From NCBI RefSeq assembly GCF_036850765.1, contig NC_089493.1:194326706-194390705 (forward strand): a stretch of DNA of 64,000 nt, read 5' to 3'. Under the pieces are notes generated by a model. It was not told the origin of the DNA, made no database searches, and was given only the letters and a program-made list of their open reading frames with translations. The first letter of the stretch is position 1, and every line of letters begins with the position of its first letter. A program made the position numbers and the translations under genes. Below, in pieces: positions 1-10,809 of the stretch. The stretch comes from Saccopteryx bilineata (Eukaryota > Chordata > Mammalia > Chiroptera > Emballonuridae).

Positions 1-237
1 TCTCATCTGTAAGAGATAAGCATATAATAACCATGTGACACGTTTCACGTGGGTGTTGTGTAAGTTTAATATTAAGTGCCCAACTCATGAGCACGCTCAT
101 CCTTTTAATATTCTGCAAGCCCAGCTCAGCAGCAGGAAGCGGGTGACAGGGAGGCGGGGGGTGGGGACTGAGTGGAAGGAGGGCTCCCCACACCCTCACT
201 TCTCCTTCAAGCAACAAGCCCAATAAGCCGTAACAGA

Positions 238-385
238 GGACGTAGGCTGTGTGACCTCAGGCAAGTTCCCTAACCTCTCGGTGCCTTTGTTTCAAATAAG
301 GAGAATAACTAGATGTGTGCGTTAACTGAGCTAATACTTACGAAACACTTAGAACTGGGCCAGGCATGTGGTAAGAGCTCAGCTG
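238..385 (+). repeat. MIR SINE fossil
   Basis: The segment reads like the central and 3' part of the mammalian MIR consensus in sense orientation. It has 'gtgtgacctcaggcaagt', then 'taacctctcggtgcctttg', and ends near 'ccaggcatgtggtaagagct'. It is diverged and shows no clear target duplication, as expected for a very old insertion. Confidence 0.7.
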
Positions 386-1110
386 TCAGGGCTCCCTGAC
401 TGCTGGCGGAGGGCCTCGGAGAGGACTCCCGGAAACGGCTGGCCCCACGCCCTGCAGCCTCAGCTCTCCCGTGGTGGGGGCGCGCTCCTGGCCAGAGGGG
501 TACACTCCCTTCCCCCATCCACCCAGGCACTCACGGCCACGGGCAGGTACAATCTCACTGACCCGTGTGGTCGTAAAATGTTGGCCAAGGACCAGTCAGG
601 CCACAGGCTGAGACCGTTCCTGGGCCACTTCCTGACCCTGCCCAGATCCGGAGCCTCCGGCAGCTCCCCGTCTACAGATCACGTGCAGGCTGCCCCGTGG
701 GGCCTGTCCTGCTCTGGCTCCTGACTCCTGACTCCCGCCGCTCTCCTCCCCTGCTGCACCCCAGCCTTCTCCTGTCTGTGCCCCTCAGCCAGCGGAAACT
801 GCCCCCTACCCATTCCATTTCCGCCCATGGCCCCAGGCCCAACTCCAATGCTGCGGAGCTGCCCCTGACCCCCAGGGCAGAAACGGCTTCTGTGCCACAC
901 AGCCCTGCCCACGCACACCCTTACACACTCGCTCGCACGCACTCACCCCCACACCCGTTCACACCTGTGGGTGGCCTGGGCCCGGCGGCCACGCCCTGAC
1001 CATCGCCAGGGCTCTCAGCTGAGCTTGGGCCTGTTCTGCTGGGTTCACCCTCCAGTCTGGCCGTGGGACGGAGCATGCCACGGGTGGAAGGGAGCGCACT
1101 GGGGGTCAAC
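386..1110. other. GC-rich unique DNA, no gene seen
   Basis: Short overlapping open frames occur on both strands but none has a recognisable domain, splice context or family resemblance. A CA-rich stretch with scattered 'cacac' lies at about 896-965. I see no promoter or RNA gene. Confidence 0.5.
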
Positions 1111-1119
1111 AGCTGAGGG

Positions 1120-1250
1120 TCCACCCGTGAGCTCTGCTACCAAGTGGCGTGAGGGCGTCACTCCCCTGCTGTGGCCTCAGTTTCCTGGTCTGTGCAGTGG
1201 GGATACCTGTGCCCACCTCAGCGCACCATCGGGAGTGTCATCTGGAGAAA
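1120..1250 (+). repeat. MIR SINE fossil
   Basis: Diverged MIR in sense orientation, marked by 'gcctcagtttcctggtctgt' followed by a GGGGATA-like step. The 90-bp tandem duplication starts immediately downstream and may include the MIR 3' end ('gatagtgctcaggacagg' resembles the MIR tail region). Confidence 0.55.
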
Positions 1251-1254
1251 GGCC

Positions 1255-1441
1255 AGGCCCCACTCAGGGCCTCGTGCGATAGTGCTCAGGACAGGCTAGT
1301 TCCTGCAGGACATCCTTTCCTTCACCAGCACAGTTCACAGGCACAGGCCCCACTCAGGGCCTCGCGTGATAGTGCTCAGGACAGGCTAGTTCCTGCAGGT
1401 CATCCTTTCCTTCACCAGCACGATTCACAGGCACAGGCCCC
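1255..1441. repeat. 90-bp tandem duplication, two copies
   Basis: The motif 'aggccccactcagggcctcg' starts at 1255 and again at 1345, and its first bases recur at 1435, giving a period of exactly 90 bases. The copies differ at only a few positions (for example cgtgcga against cgcgtga, and acatcc against tcatcc). High identity suggests a young duplication. Because 90 is divisible by three, open frames continue across it; that is not evidence of coding. Confidence 0.9.
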
Positions 1442-1700
1442 ATGAAGGGCCCTCGGGGCCTGTTAGAGGCACAGCCAACCCTCCCTGCACGAGCTCCCAG
1501 GCTGGTCCCAGACTGTGACCCACCCCTGCTCAGGGATGTATGCCCTGGGAGGTCCTGGTCAAGATTGCTTTCGGGAGCCCAGAGCACCCTGACCTCTACC
1601 TCTACTTCCCTTGTCATGGGGGGAGAATGAAAAGGAAGTAATGGTGTGTGATTGTAACCTCAGCTAAGTCCCGGGGAGTTCTGGGGGGCCTTTTCTAGAT

Positions 1701-2114
1701 AAATTTCACTTTGTGGCCCTGGCCGGTTGGCTCAGCGGTGGAGCGTTGGCCTGGCGTGCGGGGGACCCGGGTTCGATTCCCGGCCAGGGCACATGGGAGA
1801 AGCACCCATTTGCTTCTCCACCCCCCCTCCTTCCTCTCTGTCTCTCCCCCTCCCGCAGCCAAGGCTCCATTGGAGCAAAGATGGCCCGGGCTCTGGGGAT
1901 GGCTCCTTGGCCTCTGCCCCAGGCGCTAGAATGGCTCTGGTCGCGGCAGTGATGCCCCGGAGGGGCAGAGCATCACCCCCTAGTGGGCAGAGCCTCACCC
2001 ATGGTGGGCGTGCCAGGTGGATCCCAGTCGGGCGCATGCGGGAGTCTGTCTGACTGTCTCTCCCCGTTTCCATCTTCAGAAGAATGCAAAAAAAAAAAAA
2101 ATTTCACTTTGTGG
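1701..2114 (+). mobile_element. Family A tRNA-derived SINE with 16-bp target duplication
   Basis: The element body is 1717-2098. Its head is tRNA-like, with a polymerase III A box 'tggctcagcgg' and B box 'ggttcgattcc'. The head resembles tRNA-Gly around 'cccgggttcgattcccgg'. A long unrelated body follows ('gctccattggagcaaagatg', 'ctgactgtctctccccgttt'), ending in an A-tail. The 16-base direct repeats at 1701-1716 and 2099-2114 are identical, so the insertion is recent and was made by L1-type target-primed reverse transcription. The B-box arm is intact, but this is a SINE head and not a functional tRNA gene. Confidence 0.93.
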
Positions 2115-2292
2115 TCCTGGCCATGTAGCTCAGTTGGATAGAGCACTGTCCCAATACAAACCCAGGGTGGTGGGTTCCATCCCTAGTCAGGGCACATAAC
2201 AAGAATCCACCAATGAATGCATAAATAAGTGAAACAACAAACTGATGTTTCTCTCTCTCTCCCCCCCCCCTAAATACAATAAATAAAAAATC
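2115..2292 (+). mobile_element. Family C (Ves-like) short tRNA SINE
   Basis: A shorter and older SINE with head 'tcctggccatgtagctcag', a degraded B box region 'gtgggttccatccctagtc', a body with 'gaatgcataaataagtg' and a pyrimidine tract before an A-rich tail. Its first base follows directly after the downstream target duplication of the preceding family A SINE. The younger element therefore landed exactly at this one's 5' edge. Confidence 0.8.
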
Positions 2293-4070
2293 CACCTTAT
2301 TTGTCATGAACATAAACAAAGTTCACGAGCCCCTCCCTGCAGCAAGTGTGCCGGGCTTGCTCCGGCCCTTGCTACTGAAGGGGAGAAAGAGAGCTCCACC
2401 TTATAGACGTATGATTGGCTGATGTCCCTGCTCATCAGGTGCCCAAGGCCCACCCCTTCAAAGCAGACCCTGGCCCAGGCAAACCCTCCCTGTGTTTACT
2501 TCCAGAAAATCATGAGAAGGCCATGAAACAATAATTTCTTCCAGGAGCAGAGGGCTGAAGTTTGATCGTTTCTGCATGTTAGGCCGTACTGGTTTGTGGT
2601 AGGACACAAAGGTTTATGAGGATAATGCTCTGACTGGGCTATGGATAACGTGGTGTCCTGAAATGTTTGCCTCGCAGCTGATTGCAAAGCCACCAGAGAG
2701 CAGACTGGCCTGGGGAAGGTTTGGGCGAAGCTGCCCCAGGTTTTGGCAAAAGCTGAAGGCGAGAGGGAGACCCCAGTGCGTCCGAGCTGGCTCCCAGGAG
2801 AGAGTCACTTCCCCTTCTCACGCCCTCCATTTCTACTGTCTCATCGGGCTGGTCCGATGGTAGTGGGTTATCAGAACTTATTAACTTAGTGTCTCTACTG
2901 TCTCAACGTGGACGGGGTAGTCCAGCCCCTTGTTCCCAGTGACCGCGGGAACTGACCGCGGCTGTGCGGCTCTCCTGTGTCGCTGGGTACAGGACAGTCG
3001 GGGGGCAGGGATCGGCCCAGACCCTCAACACAGTCTCTCCACTGCCAGTTCCTGGTGACTCTCAGGGACAAAGCAGCGAACATCCGTGTCCCCTGCAGGA
3101 AACAAGGGAGGGGCGGTAGAGGAGACGGTCTTAGAATTTCAAAGCATTTCATCCTCCCATCTCACCTCCTGGCTCCAGCAGCCCTTTGGCTGGAATTAGC
3201 CCAGCTGTACAGAGGAGGAGAGGGGGTTGGGGAGGGAGATGGAGCTAGCTGAGACCCACAGCGGGAAAGCTCACAGAGTCTCCCAGCCATCCCAGGATGG
3301 AGCTGGGGCTGGGGCTGGGGCTGGAATGGCGCCGTCCTGGGGTTTCTGTCCACGAGGCTCTCCAGGCCCCTAGCGCTGGGAAGGTGGCTATAGCTATAAA
3401 GCCAGCAGGAGAGACAACGCAGAGGGGTAAAGGCTGCCCAGGACGGCCAGGGGAAGTGCCTCTGACGGTCTGTGCCTTGGGGAAGTCGGGAGACAGAAAC
3501 ACCGCTCTCTGGACGGGCGTTTATCGGGTTTTCCACGACTAGTTCACACTCGTGATTGAACACTGACCACAAACCTGGACTGTGGGTGGAAGATGAAAGA
3601 CCCAAGCCCTGCCTTTCATGTGGGGAACAGGCAGACAAAGCGATGGTTAACCCAGGGAGGTAAGCACCTCACCTCAGCAGAGGGGCTGAGGAGCTGGGAG
3701 GCACCCAGCGACCCTGGGGGACCTCCAGACGGCTTCCCAGAGGAGCCGGTGCCCGGACAGAATCTTCAAACCAAAGTAGACGTTGAACTTCCCAGAAAAA
3801 AATTTAAAAAAGTAAATAAAGGGCTCTGGAGCGCTGGGAAGAGCACGTGTCCCGGCACCAACACGAGAAAGAGCAGAGTGGCGTGTGCCTGCGGTGCGTT
3901 TGCGCGGGCGACCGTTTGCACCGCCAGCACGACAGGGTGGTGGAAGCGGGCGCGGGCGTCCACTATCTGTCCTCCTCACAGCAGTCCCTGCCTGGCTGCT
4001 GTCATTCACTTAATTCCCAAGTAAGAAAGGCCCAGGTTGGGAGAGGCCCTCTCGCACCGAGTAGCCCTGA
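2293..4070. other. Unique DNA, no gene seen
   Basis: No recognisable exon, RNA gene or recent transposon. A short 'ggggct' iteration lies at 3297-3325. A small CpG-rich patch at about 3838-3965 is too short to call an island with confidence. Open frames here are short and overlap on both strands. Confidence 0.45.
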
Positions 4071-4071
4071 A

Positions 4072-4108
4072 CCTGCGCCCTGCGCCCTGCGCCCTGCGCC
4101 CTGCCCCC
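4072..4108. repeat. 7-bp microsatellite-like array (CCTGCGC)5
   Basis: Five tandem copies of a heptamer, the last carrying a C for G change. It is CpG-bearing and likely length-variable between individuals. Confidence 0.9.
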
Positions 4109-5930
4109 TGGTGGCGAAGCGTGTCATGACACCCTCAACGGGAAACAATGAGGTTTGGCTCCAAAACACATTTCTTTAGGAATGTTATCAGTAGTCGAGA
4201 GACACTGTTAACTGCCCGTTGCAGAAAGCCAGTTAAAAGAAGCTGGCATTGGGGGAGGGGAGGAAATGGCTCAGAGACCTGAGGAGGCCGAGAGCGGCTT
4301 CAAGCATGACTGGACCAGAGCGCTTAAATGCCATTAGAAATGAGTCTTTCTCCAGCTTCCAACTCCGTTTCTCACTGTGCTGACTTCGTTTCTCTGTCCT
4401 TTGGGAGGAGGTAGATTGGTGTTTCCTAGCTTAAAACTAGCTCTTCTTTGATAATTCCGTTCGGTTCAATGAAAGTCACTTTATCCGAGCCACAGGCTCC
4501 GTCTGGAGTGTGAGCCCAAGGACAGAGAGCTGCCTGCTTGGTCAGATGTGTACACTGCCAGCACAGAGAGGGACCCAAGCTCTGGAGTGCCAGAGGCATG
4601 ACCTTGAGGTCTGGGGAGGCTGGCTGTTCTGGGGAGAGGGCCTGCCACGCCCACAGCGAGCGCTGGGGCCCCCAGCACTAAAGCAAGCACTGGCGCTGGC
4701 TGTGGCTGTTGGCTGTGTTCTTGTTCTCAAAACCCTGCAAAGCCAGGCATCTGAGGGACCCTGAGGGGATGTTCTCCCTCTCTCCGCCTGGAAGGGAGAG
4801 GGAACCGTGTGAGCTTGAGCCCCCTGGTAGCTTAACAGATAATGGCTGGAGCTGGGGCCAGAACCAGCTTCAGGGGACATCCAGAGGAGACACAGTGGGT
4901 CTCGGACTGAGGGACGGATGGCTCCCAGGTTGAACTTGAACAAGGAAAGCGGCCACTCCAGCCCGGGCAGGGAAGTGAGAAATGAGGTGGCGTTTAATGC
5001 CTCAGAGCCGAAGCCAGCTCCTGTCCTGCCCTGGAGCTGCAGATTCAGCCGACAGGGTCTCTAGGGACACACGCCCTGCTTGGCTTCTCCTGTGTCTGGG
5101 CCCAGGGTGAGCTGGGATGGGCAGGGGGGCTCTGGACGGCCCTCCCCGAACCCCGGCTGCCTGCAAATCCTCTCCCCACCCAGATCATCGTCCTTCCCCA
5201 CCTGCACTAGAGGCCCTTAAATGTCTACACCAACTCTCTGTCGTCACTGAAAGGTATATATGAGGAAACTTTATATTGTCACCGTAAATGGAAATGCAAT
5301 CTCACTTTCTGGAAAACAGAAGTGCTCGTCAACACAAGATATGGCGATATAGTAACAGAAAACGATGTCCTCTCTGTCTGGCCAGACCCGACGGCCACAG
5401 CGAAGCCCTCCGCCTGCGCCTGGCTCTCTGCTGTAAAGGGAGACGCGGGTGTCAGCGCAGAAAGGCAGGCACTCTTACTGGGCCTTGCCCTCCGACCCCG
5501 TGAGGACAAACGGGGAAGGCGTCTCAGTGAACGCGGCTGAAAGGAAAGCTCGTCTGCCGCCCACATCGCAGCAGGTGACAGGGCGAAGGAGCTTAGTATG
5601 CCCAGGAGTGAGGGGAGCCCCCTGCTTTCTAAAAATCTATGCCAAACGCTTGGGGCGACCTACCTAGCGTCTGGCTTACGCACCTTCCGTGGCCTCTTCC
5701 TTCGATCGGATTGACATGAACTGAGGACCTACTAAGTGGCAGCCACGTGGCAGGGGGGCTGAAAGGCACGTGCCTCGCCTTTGGGGAGCCCACGTTCTAA
5801 TGGAGAGACAGGGTCGTGCACAGCTGATTTAGCTGCAAGGCTGAATAAAGCTCTGCATCTTCTCCCAGCCTTCCCCCAGCTCATGCGTGCGAGGCATGCT
5901 GTCTGGGCCCAGGAATCGTTCCATTACGGT
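4109..5930. other. Unique DNA, no gene seen
   Basis: I recognise no gene, RNA gene or recent transposon. Short open frames on both strands overlap one another and lack recognisable domains. Confidence 0.4.
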
Positions 5931-5934
5931 TCAG

Positions 5935-6165
5935 AAATAGCAAACGTTAATCGGGCTCCTACTATGAGTCAGACTGAAGAACACTTGGTCCTCTCAAGAA
6001 CTGGAAAGGTAGTTACATAAAGGATATATATATATATATAAAGATATAGATATCGCAGTTATATATAAAGGTAGTTCACCTTGTATGCCACCATAGGAGG
6101 TTCAGAGAGGGGAAGGTCACATGACCCAAGGCACAGCCAGCAGTGAGAAGCAGCCTTGGGACTTG
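5935..6165 (-). repeat. MIR SINE fossil with an internal AT microsatellite
   Basis: Antisense MIR signatures flank an AT tract: 'gctcctactatgagtcagac' upstream and 'gaggttcagagaggggaagg' then 'cccaaggcacagccagcag' downstream. The inner part at about 6023-6064 is an imperfect (AT)n. The decamer 'aaaggtagtt' occurs on both sides of it (6005 and 6067), so the microsatellite probably arose with a small local duplication. Confidence 0.65.
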
Positions 6166-6269
6166 AAAACAGGTCTCCAGAACGCTCCCCCTGCGGTCTG
6201 AGGGAAGGAGCTCCCGTGGTGCAGGGGAGGCCAGCCCCCCCTTCCTGAGGCCTGGCTTCGAAGAAGCAA

Positions 6270-6328
6270 AGCCATAGGCTCGGCCCTGCCCCGCTGGCCC
6301 CGCCCCGCCGGCCCCGCCCCGGGGGGGT
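6270..6328. promoter_or_regulatory. GC-box cluster, possible CpG-rich regulatory patch
   Basis: There are repeated 'ccccgcccc' or near-identical GC boxes (Sp1-type sites) over roughly 60 bases, with high CpG density compared with the flanks. No TATA box or initiator stands out, and no first exon can be assigned. It lies just upstream of the candidate splice acceptor described next. Confidence 0.35.
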
Positions 6329-6363
6329 CTTCTCCGCCCTAACCTGTGCTTGTGTCTCCTCAG

Positions 6364-6555
6364 GAAGCCCCAGCTCTTCTGCGCCCTGTGCTCCAGCAAC
6401 CTTCTGAGCTGCTGCAAGAGGCTGTGGGGACTTCGGTTCCTCCAGAGACGCCCGGGAGGCCCCTCGGGGGGGCGGCCACTGAGCATGCAGCCCGAGGAAG
6501 CGGCGAGGACACTGCCCTCCCAGGCTGTCTAGACCCAGCCGGCCCCGGACACTGA
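6364..6555 (+). other. Candidate terminal exon, unrecognised
   Basis: A well-formed acceptor precedes this stretch: branch-point-like 'ccctaac' at 6337-6343, a pyrimidine-rich run and 'cag' ending at 6363. Two frames stay open behind it. One ends at 6532 and the other at 6555, the latter reading EAPALLRPVLQQPSELLQEA at its start. Neither resembles a protein family I know, and no upstream exon is evident. A chance match in GC-rich DNA is equally plausible. Confidence 0.2.
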
Positions 6556-6927
6556 AGATGCCGTTCCCAGTCGCCAAGATGGGATTCTTGGAGCCCCTAG
6601 AGGCCTGACAGCCCCCCAAAGCCACCAAGGGGGCCCCTCACCTGAGCCTGGGGACTCTGGGAGCACACGGTGGGGTGCCAGAGTGCTTGGGCCCGGACTG
6701 AGCAGCCTGTCTCTGCTCAGCCTTCTCAGGGAGGAGTTCAGGACACCTCTGGGTCCCAAGCTCATGTTGGTGCTGGCCCAGAGTCCTGAGCAGAACGGAG
6801 GGACATTCGGGGTGTGTGCATGCGGGTGCCCGTGTCCTCGGGGCAGAGCAGCGGGTGTGGCCGTCAAGCATTCGCCACAGCTCTCTGTGGTTCCGCAGGA
6901 TAAAGAGCAGGAACGGGAAAGGCAGAC

Positions 6928-7090
6928 GTGAGCCTTTAATGAACACCTACTGTGTGCGAGGCACTTCGCTTGCATGAGCTCTCGTAACCCTTATCACCTA
7001 CAAGGACCACCGTCCCCACTTTACAGAGGTGGAAACTGAGGCCCAGAGAAGCATGGGGCCTGCCCAAGGCCACTCGGCCAGAACGAGTGG
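6928..7090 (-). repeat. MIR SINE fossil
   Basis: Clear antisense MIR: 'cctactgtgtgcgaggcact', then 'ctttacagaggtggaaactg' and 'aggcccagagaagcatgg', then a 'gcccaaggccactcgg' step. Divergence is moderate. Confidence 0.85.
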
Positions 7091-7094
7091 CTAC

Positions 7095-8040
7095 CTCACA
7101 GGAGGTGCTCAGAAAATAGTTTTTGAAGGAATGAACGAATGAGCAAACAAACAGGAGGATGGGCAGAAAGCCAGGGTGGAGCCCGTGCTCCTGACTCACT
7201 ACGCCGCCTCTCGTGAGAGAGGACAAGATGCTTCCTTGACTGAGCCGGGGGTCCCTCACACTGTGGCAGAGCGGGGTTGTGGGGGAAGTATGCGGGGTGT
7301 CGGGTGGAGCTGGGGGGACAGGCAGGAGTCGGGGAGCTGACCCCGCAGCACCTCCACTGGGAGGCATGACCCTGAGCGAGTCAGGGGACCCCTCTGAGCA
7401 TCACACCTCCTCTGTCCTGTTTACAGGGTGTTACAGAGACCCCAGGGGGTGGGGGGCCAGCCCCAGACAGGTATCCATGGACTCTCTTCCCTAACCACTG
7501 CCCCTCCCTGAGCCCACTCTTCCCGTCATTTCAAGGTCCCCTCCTGGTGTCCCCTCCCTGCCCACCCATGCCTTTCAGACCCTCAGCAGCTCCCTGTCCT
7601 CTCGGCCCTCAACGTGGCTGCTCCCTGAGCCTCCTCTCTCCTCTGCGGCCTCATAGACACCCTCAAAACTGGATGGAGTTACCCGGGGTCTCATCTCTGA
7701 GCAGGGCATTCACAGATCCGTACCCAGAACCCAGACCCACTGAGCTCGCCCCCTCTGTGCCTGCACGAGACCCCACCTGGCTCTAAGGATGCCTCCCCAC
7801 CAGCACGTCCCCAGCTGCCCCTGATCTTCTCCCGGCAACCTGCTCCAGTCCCAGGCTTTCCCTTCACGGCTTCAGAGGCCGGGGGCCAGTGGGCATTCCC
7901 TCCACTGTCCTGCCACTGCTCCCTCCCACGTCCACCCCTGCGTCAGGACCGCTGAACCGGCTTCCGGACAGCCCTCGGCATTCCCCACGCGCCTCCCTCC
8001 AGCCCCCACCCCCACCCCACCCACCCCCGGCCACAGTGCA
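7095..8040. other. GC-rich unique DNA, no gene seen
   Basis: Pyrimidine-rich on the plus strand after about 7490. It may contain diverged L2 sequence but I cannot place it firmly. No exon or RNA gene is recognisable. Confidence 0.4.
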
Positions 8041-8057
8041 ACTGCGAGCCCGGCCAT

Positions 8058-8136
8058 GCCACACACGGGGGAAACCGTCTGCCACACGCGGGGGAACCGC
8101 CTACCGCACATGGGGGAACCGTCTACCGCACGTGCC
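8058..8136. repeat. 22-23-bp tandem repeat, about 3.5 copies
   Basis: Units built around 'cacacgggggaaaccgtctg' repeat three times with small changes (8060, 8082 and 8105). The array is CpG-rich, and the surrounding 8.04-8.26 kb has above-average CpG content. Confidence 0.8.
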
Positions 8137-8224
8137 CACTGCTTCCTCCGCCTGCTGGGCCACGTGTGGAGCCGTTTCCACCGCCGGACGTGCTCTTCCC
8201 GCCCTGGCGGCCGCCGGACCTCCG

Positions 8225-8450
8225 CTGAAGGAGCACTTCCTGAGGAAGTCTTCCCGGACCCTCCCGACGGGGCCAGGCCTGGTGCCTTGCCCCACGGATG
8301 CCCTCGGAAGCTGCTGGCATGGCTGTAATGTATCACTGTCTGTGATTTCCTGGCCCCGTCCACTCTGGAGGTCGTGGGTCCGGCCTGTGTCTGTTGACCA
8401 CTGTATGTCTAGCCCCGAGCAGACCGTTTGGCACAGAGTAGGAGGATTCC
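8225..8450 (+). repeat. L2 LINE 3' end fossil, tentative
   Basis: The order of short matches fits the L2 3' end in sense orientation: 'aggaagtcttcccggaccct' early, 'gaccactgtatgtctagccc' and then 'ttggcacagagtaggag' at the end. It is strongly diverged, so the family call rests on the tail. Confidence 0.5.
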
Positions 8451-8454
8451 TTCT

Positions 8455-9450
8455 GGAAGCCCCAGAATCCCCTCCTTGGGAGTTTTCCCGAGAATCCACA
8501 GCAGGTGGGTCTCTAAGTCCTGGCCAAGTAGTTAGAGGCATAAGACCAGTCTGGCTGATTGTAGCCTCAGCTGGCCGGGGCTGAGGCCAACGAGCCCAGG
8601 TGCCACCTGCGGCCCCGGGGGGGCCTCCTGCAGGCCTGTCTCTGTGCTGCCCCCACCCTTCCAGAGCCCCTGGTGCCTCCGCTGGCTGCAGGAGTGGGGC
8701 GCAGGCTGCCTGGAGGGGGAACGCCCGTGGTGGCCCCGAGACCCACACCTGCATTACTATCAATGTTCCAATAAAGCTGCTAGAACTGACGCTGTTGCCG
8801 CCGTATTGTTTCACTCCCTGATGTGGAGACACTTCCAGGCTTCCTCGCGCGGTGCGCTGCGATTCAGAAAAAGAAGGATGATGAAGTTCTGGGGTAACGG
8901 CCATCTCGGAAACTGCCCTAAAAAGCACAGGTGTTCTCAGGGAACTAGGTTTCATCTAAAAACGCCACATCGGAAGTGAGGGCCAGGCCGGGCCGGTCAG
9001 AAGGCTGAGGCCTCTGTGCTGCTCACCTGGCGCCTGGTACGCAGTGGGCGCTCAGTACGGGTCTGGGAAAGGGAGTATCTCTTACGTCGTCAGCTTCAGA
9101 TGCCTCTGTTAAGTGGGGGAGAAAGACATCGCTCCAATGGAAAAACCTGTCCATCGGAGAAGTCCACGGTCAAGAGCAGGTGGGTGAAGTGCAGGGAAGA
9201 AATCGGGTCCAGGGAAGGAAATTCACGGATTCTGTGCAGGGACTAACCCTGAAGGTGGCAGTGGTAGGGCTGGACAACGCAGGAGGGGCAAACCAGGTCA
9301 AGGTCACGTCTGAAAACCACAGTGTCGGCAGCAAGCAGGGTCCCCCGGGACGTGGGGAGGGGCAGCTGAAGGTGGTCTTGAGCTAGACGCATAAAGACCC
9401 CAGCGATGAACGCCAGCAGGAGGTGGAGAGGAGACAGTGCCCCGCCGGCA
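8455..9450. other. Unique DNA, no gene seen
   Basis: An AATAAA lies at 8770, but no exon or cleavage context supports a real polyadenylation site. A short L2- or MIR-like tail ('gcgcctggtacgcagtgggc') sits at about 9028-9060. Nothing else is recognised. Confidence 0.4.
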
Positions 9451-10650
9451 GAGTCTACAGGGACTGAGCCTCCCCAGTGCATGTGCATTTCAGGGGAGAA
9501 GAGAGCGAGGCAGGGGGGAGACTGGGAGAGGGGGCGGCAGACCCACCGAGTCTACAGGGACTGAGCCTCCCCAGTGCTCGTGCATTGCAGGGGAGAAGAG
9601 AGCGAGGCAGGGGGGAGACTGGGAGAGAGGGGGCGCAGACCCACCGAGTCTACAGGGACTGAGCCCCCCAGTGCTCGTGCATTGCAGGGGAGAAGAGAGC
9701 GAGGCAGGTGGGGAGACTGGGAGAGAGAGGGCGGCAGACCGACCGAGTCTACAGGGACTGAGCCGCCCCAGTGCTCGTGCATTGCAGGGGAGAAGAGAGC
9801 GAGGCAGGGGGGAGACTGGGAGAGAGGGGGCGGCAGACCCACCGAGTCTACAGGGACTGAGCCGCCCCAGTGCTCGTGCATTGCAGGGGAGAAGAGAGCG
9901 AGGCAGGGGGGAGACTGGGAGAGAGGGGGCGGCAGACCCACCGAGTGAACAGGGACTGAGCCGCCCCAGTGCTCGTGCATTGCAGGGGAGAAGAGAGCGA
10001 GGCAGGGGGGAGACTGGGAGAGAGGGGGCGGCAGACCCACCGAGTCTACAGGGACTGAGCCGCCCCAGTGCTCGTGCATTGCAGGGGAAAAGAGAGCGAG
10101 GCAGGGGGGAGACTGGGAGAGAGGGGGCGGCAGACCGACCGAGTCTACAGGGACTGAGCCGCCCCAGTGCTCGTGCATTGCAGGGGAGAAGAGAGCGAGG
10201 CAGGTGGGGAGACTGGGAGAGAGGGGGCGGCAGACCCACCGAGTCTACAGGGACTGAGCCGCCCCAGTGCTCGTGCATTGCAGGGGAGAAGAGAGCGAGG
10301 CAGGGGGGAGACTGGGAGAGAGAGGGCGGCAGACCCACCGAGTCTACAGGGACTGAGCCGCCCCAGTGCTCGTGCATTGCAGGGGAAAAGAGAGCGAGGC
10401 AGGGGGGAGACTGGGAGAGAGAGGGGGCGGCAGACCCACCGAGTGAACAGGGACTGAGCCCCCCAGTACTTGTGCATTGCAGGGGAGAAGAGAGCGAGGC
10501 AGGTGGGGAGACTGGGAGAGAGGGGGCGGTAGACCCACCGAGTCTACAGGGACTGAGCCGCCCCAGTGCTCGTGCATTGCAGGAGAAAAGAGAGCGAGGC
10601 AGGGGGGAGACTGGGAGAGAGGGGGCGGCAGACCCACCGAGTCAACAGGC
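9451..10650. repeat. 99-bp minisatellite, 12 copies
   Basis: The unit start 'gagtctacagggactgag' (or its variant with gtgaac) recurs at 9451, 9548, 9646, 9745, 9844, 9943, 10042, 10141, 10241, 10340, 10441 and 10540. A final partial unit starts at 10639. Spacing is 97-101 bases, mostly 99. Copies are highly similar; two carry the 'gagtgaacag' variant. Since 99 is 33 codons, frames of 415 residues (plus) and 295 residues (minus) stay open across it, which reflects the period and not a protein. Confidence 0.97.
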
Positions 10651-10770
10651 GACGGGAAGCAGCTCTGTCCGGCCCCAGACTTGAACCCCGGGTGCGGTGA
10701 ATCTGGAGCACTTTTTCGGCAAACAGAACCACAATTCTCAGAATCCTGTTCCGACAGGTTTAGCTTGCAC

Positions 10771-10809
10771 CAGGCTCTCATGTGCCCAGTGGGCCTGGCG
10801 GGAGTCCCA
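10771..10809 (+). repeat. 39-bp dispersed duplicate, copy 1
   Basis: This matches 12261-12299 with about three differences, starting 'caggctctcatgtgccc' in both. The flanks are unrelated. It may be a remnant of an unnamed interspersed repeat. Confidence 0.7.

Noticed and set aside
1717..1795. Functional tRNA gene
   Set aside because: The A and B boxes and T-arm are good, but the sequence continues into a SINE body with target duplications; the same head recurs in every family A copy.
1732..2073. Shared protein-like frames of about 110 residues, also at 18386, 19709, 21602, 32755 and 45318
   Set aside because: All are translations of family A SINE bodies, so their similarity reflects the transposon and not a gene family.
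8766..8776. AATAAA polyadenylation signal
   Set aside because: A lone hexamer without an upstream exon or GU-rich downstream element; common by chance.
8101..8955. 284-residue minus-strand frame
   Set aside because: It overlaps an L2 tail and tandem repeats and has no domain or splice context; it is probably a chance frame in GC-rich DNA.
9437..10684. 415-residue repeat protein or CRISPR-like array
   Set aside because: Spacing is regular, but the whole 99-bp unit is repeated and there are no unique spacers or cas genes. The host is a mammal.
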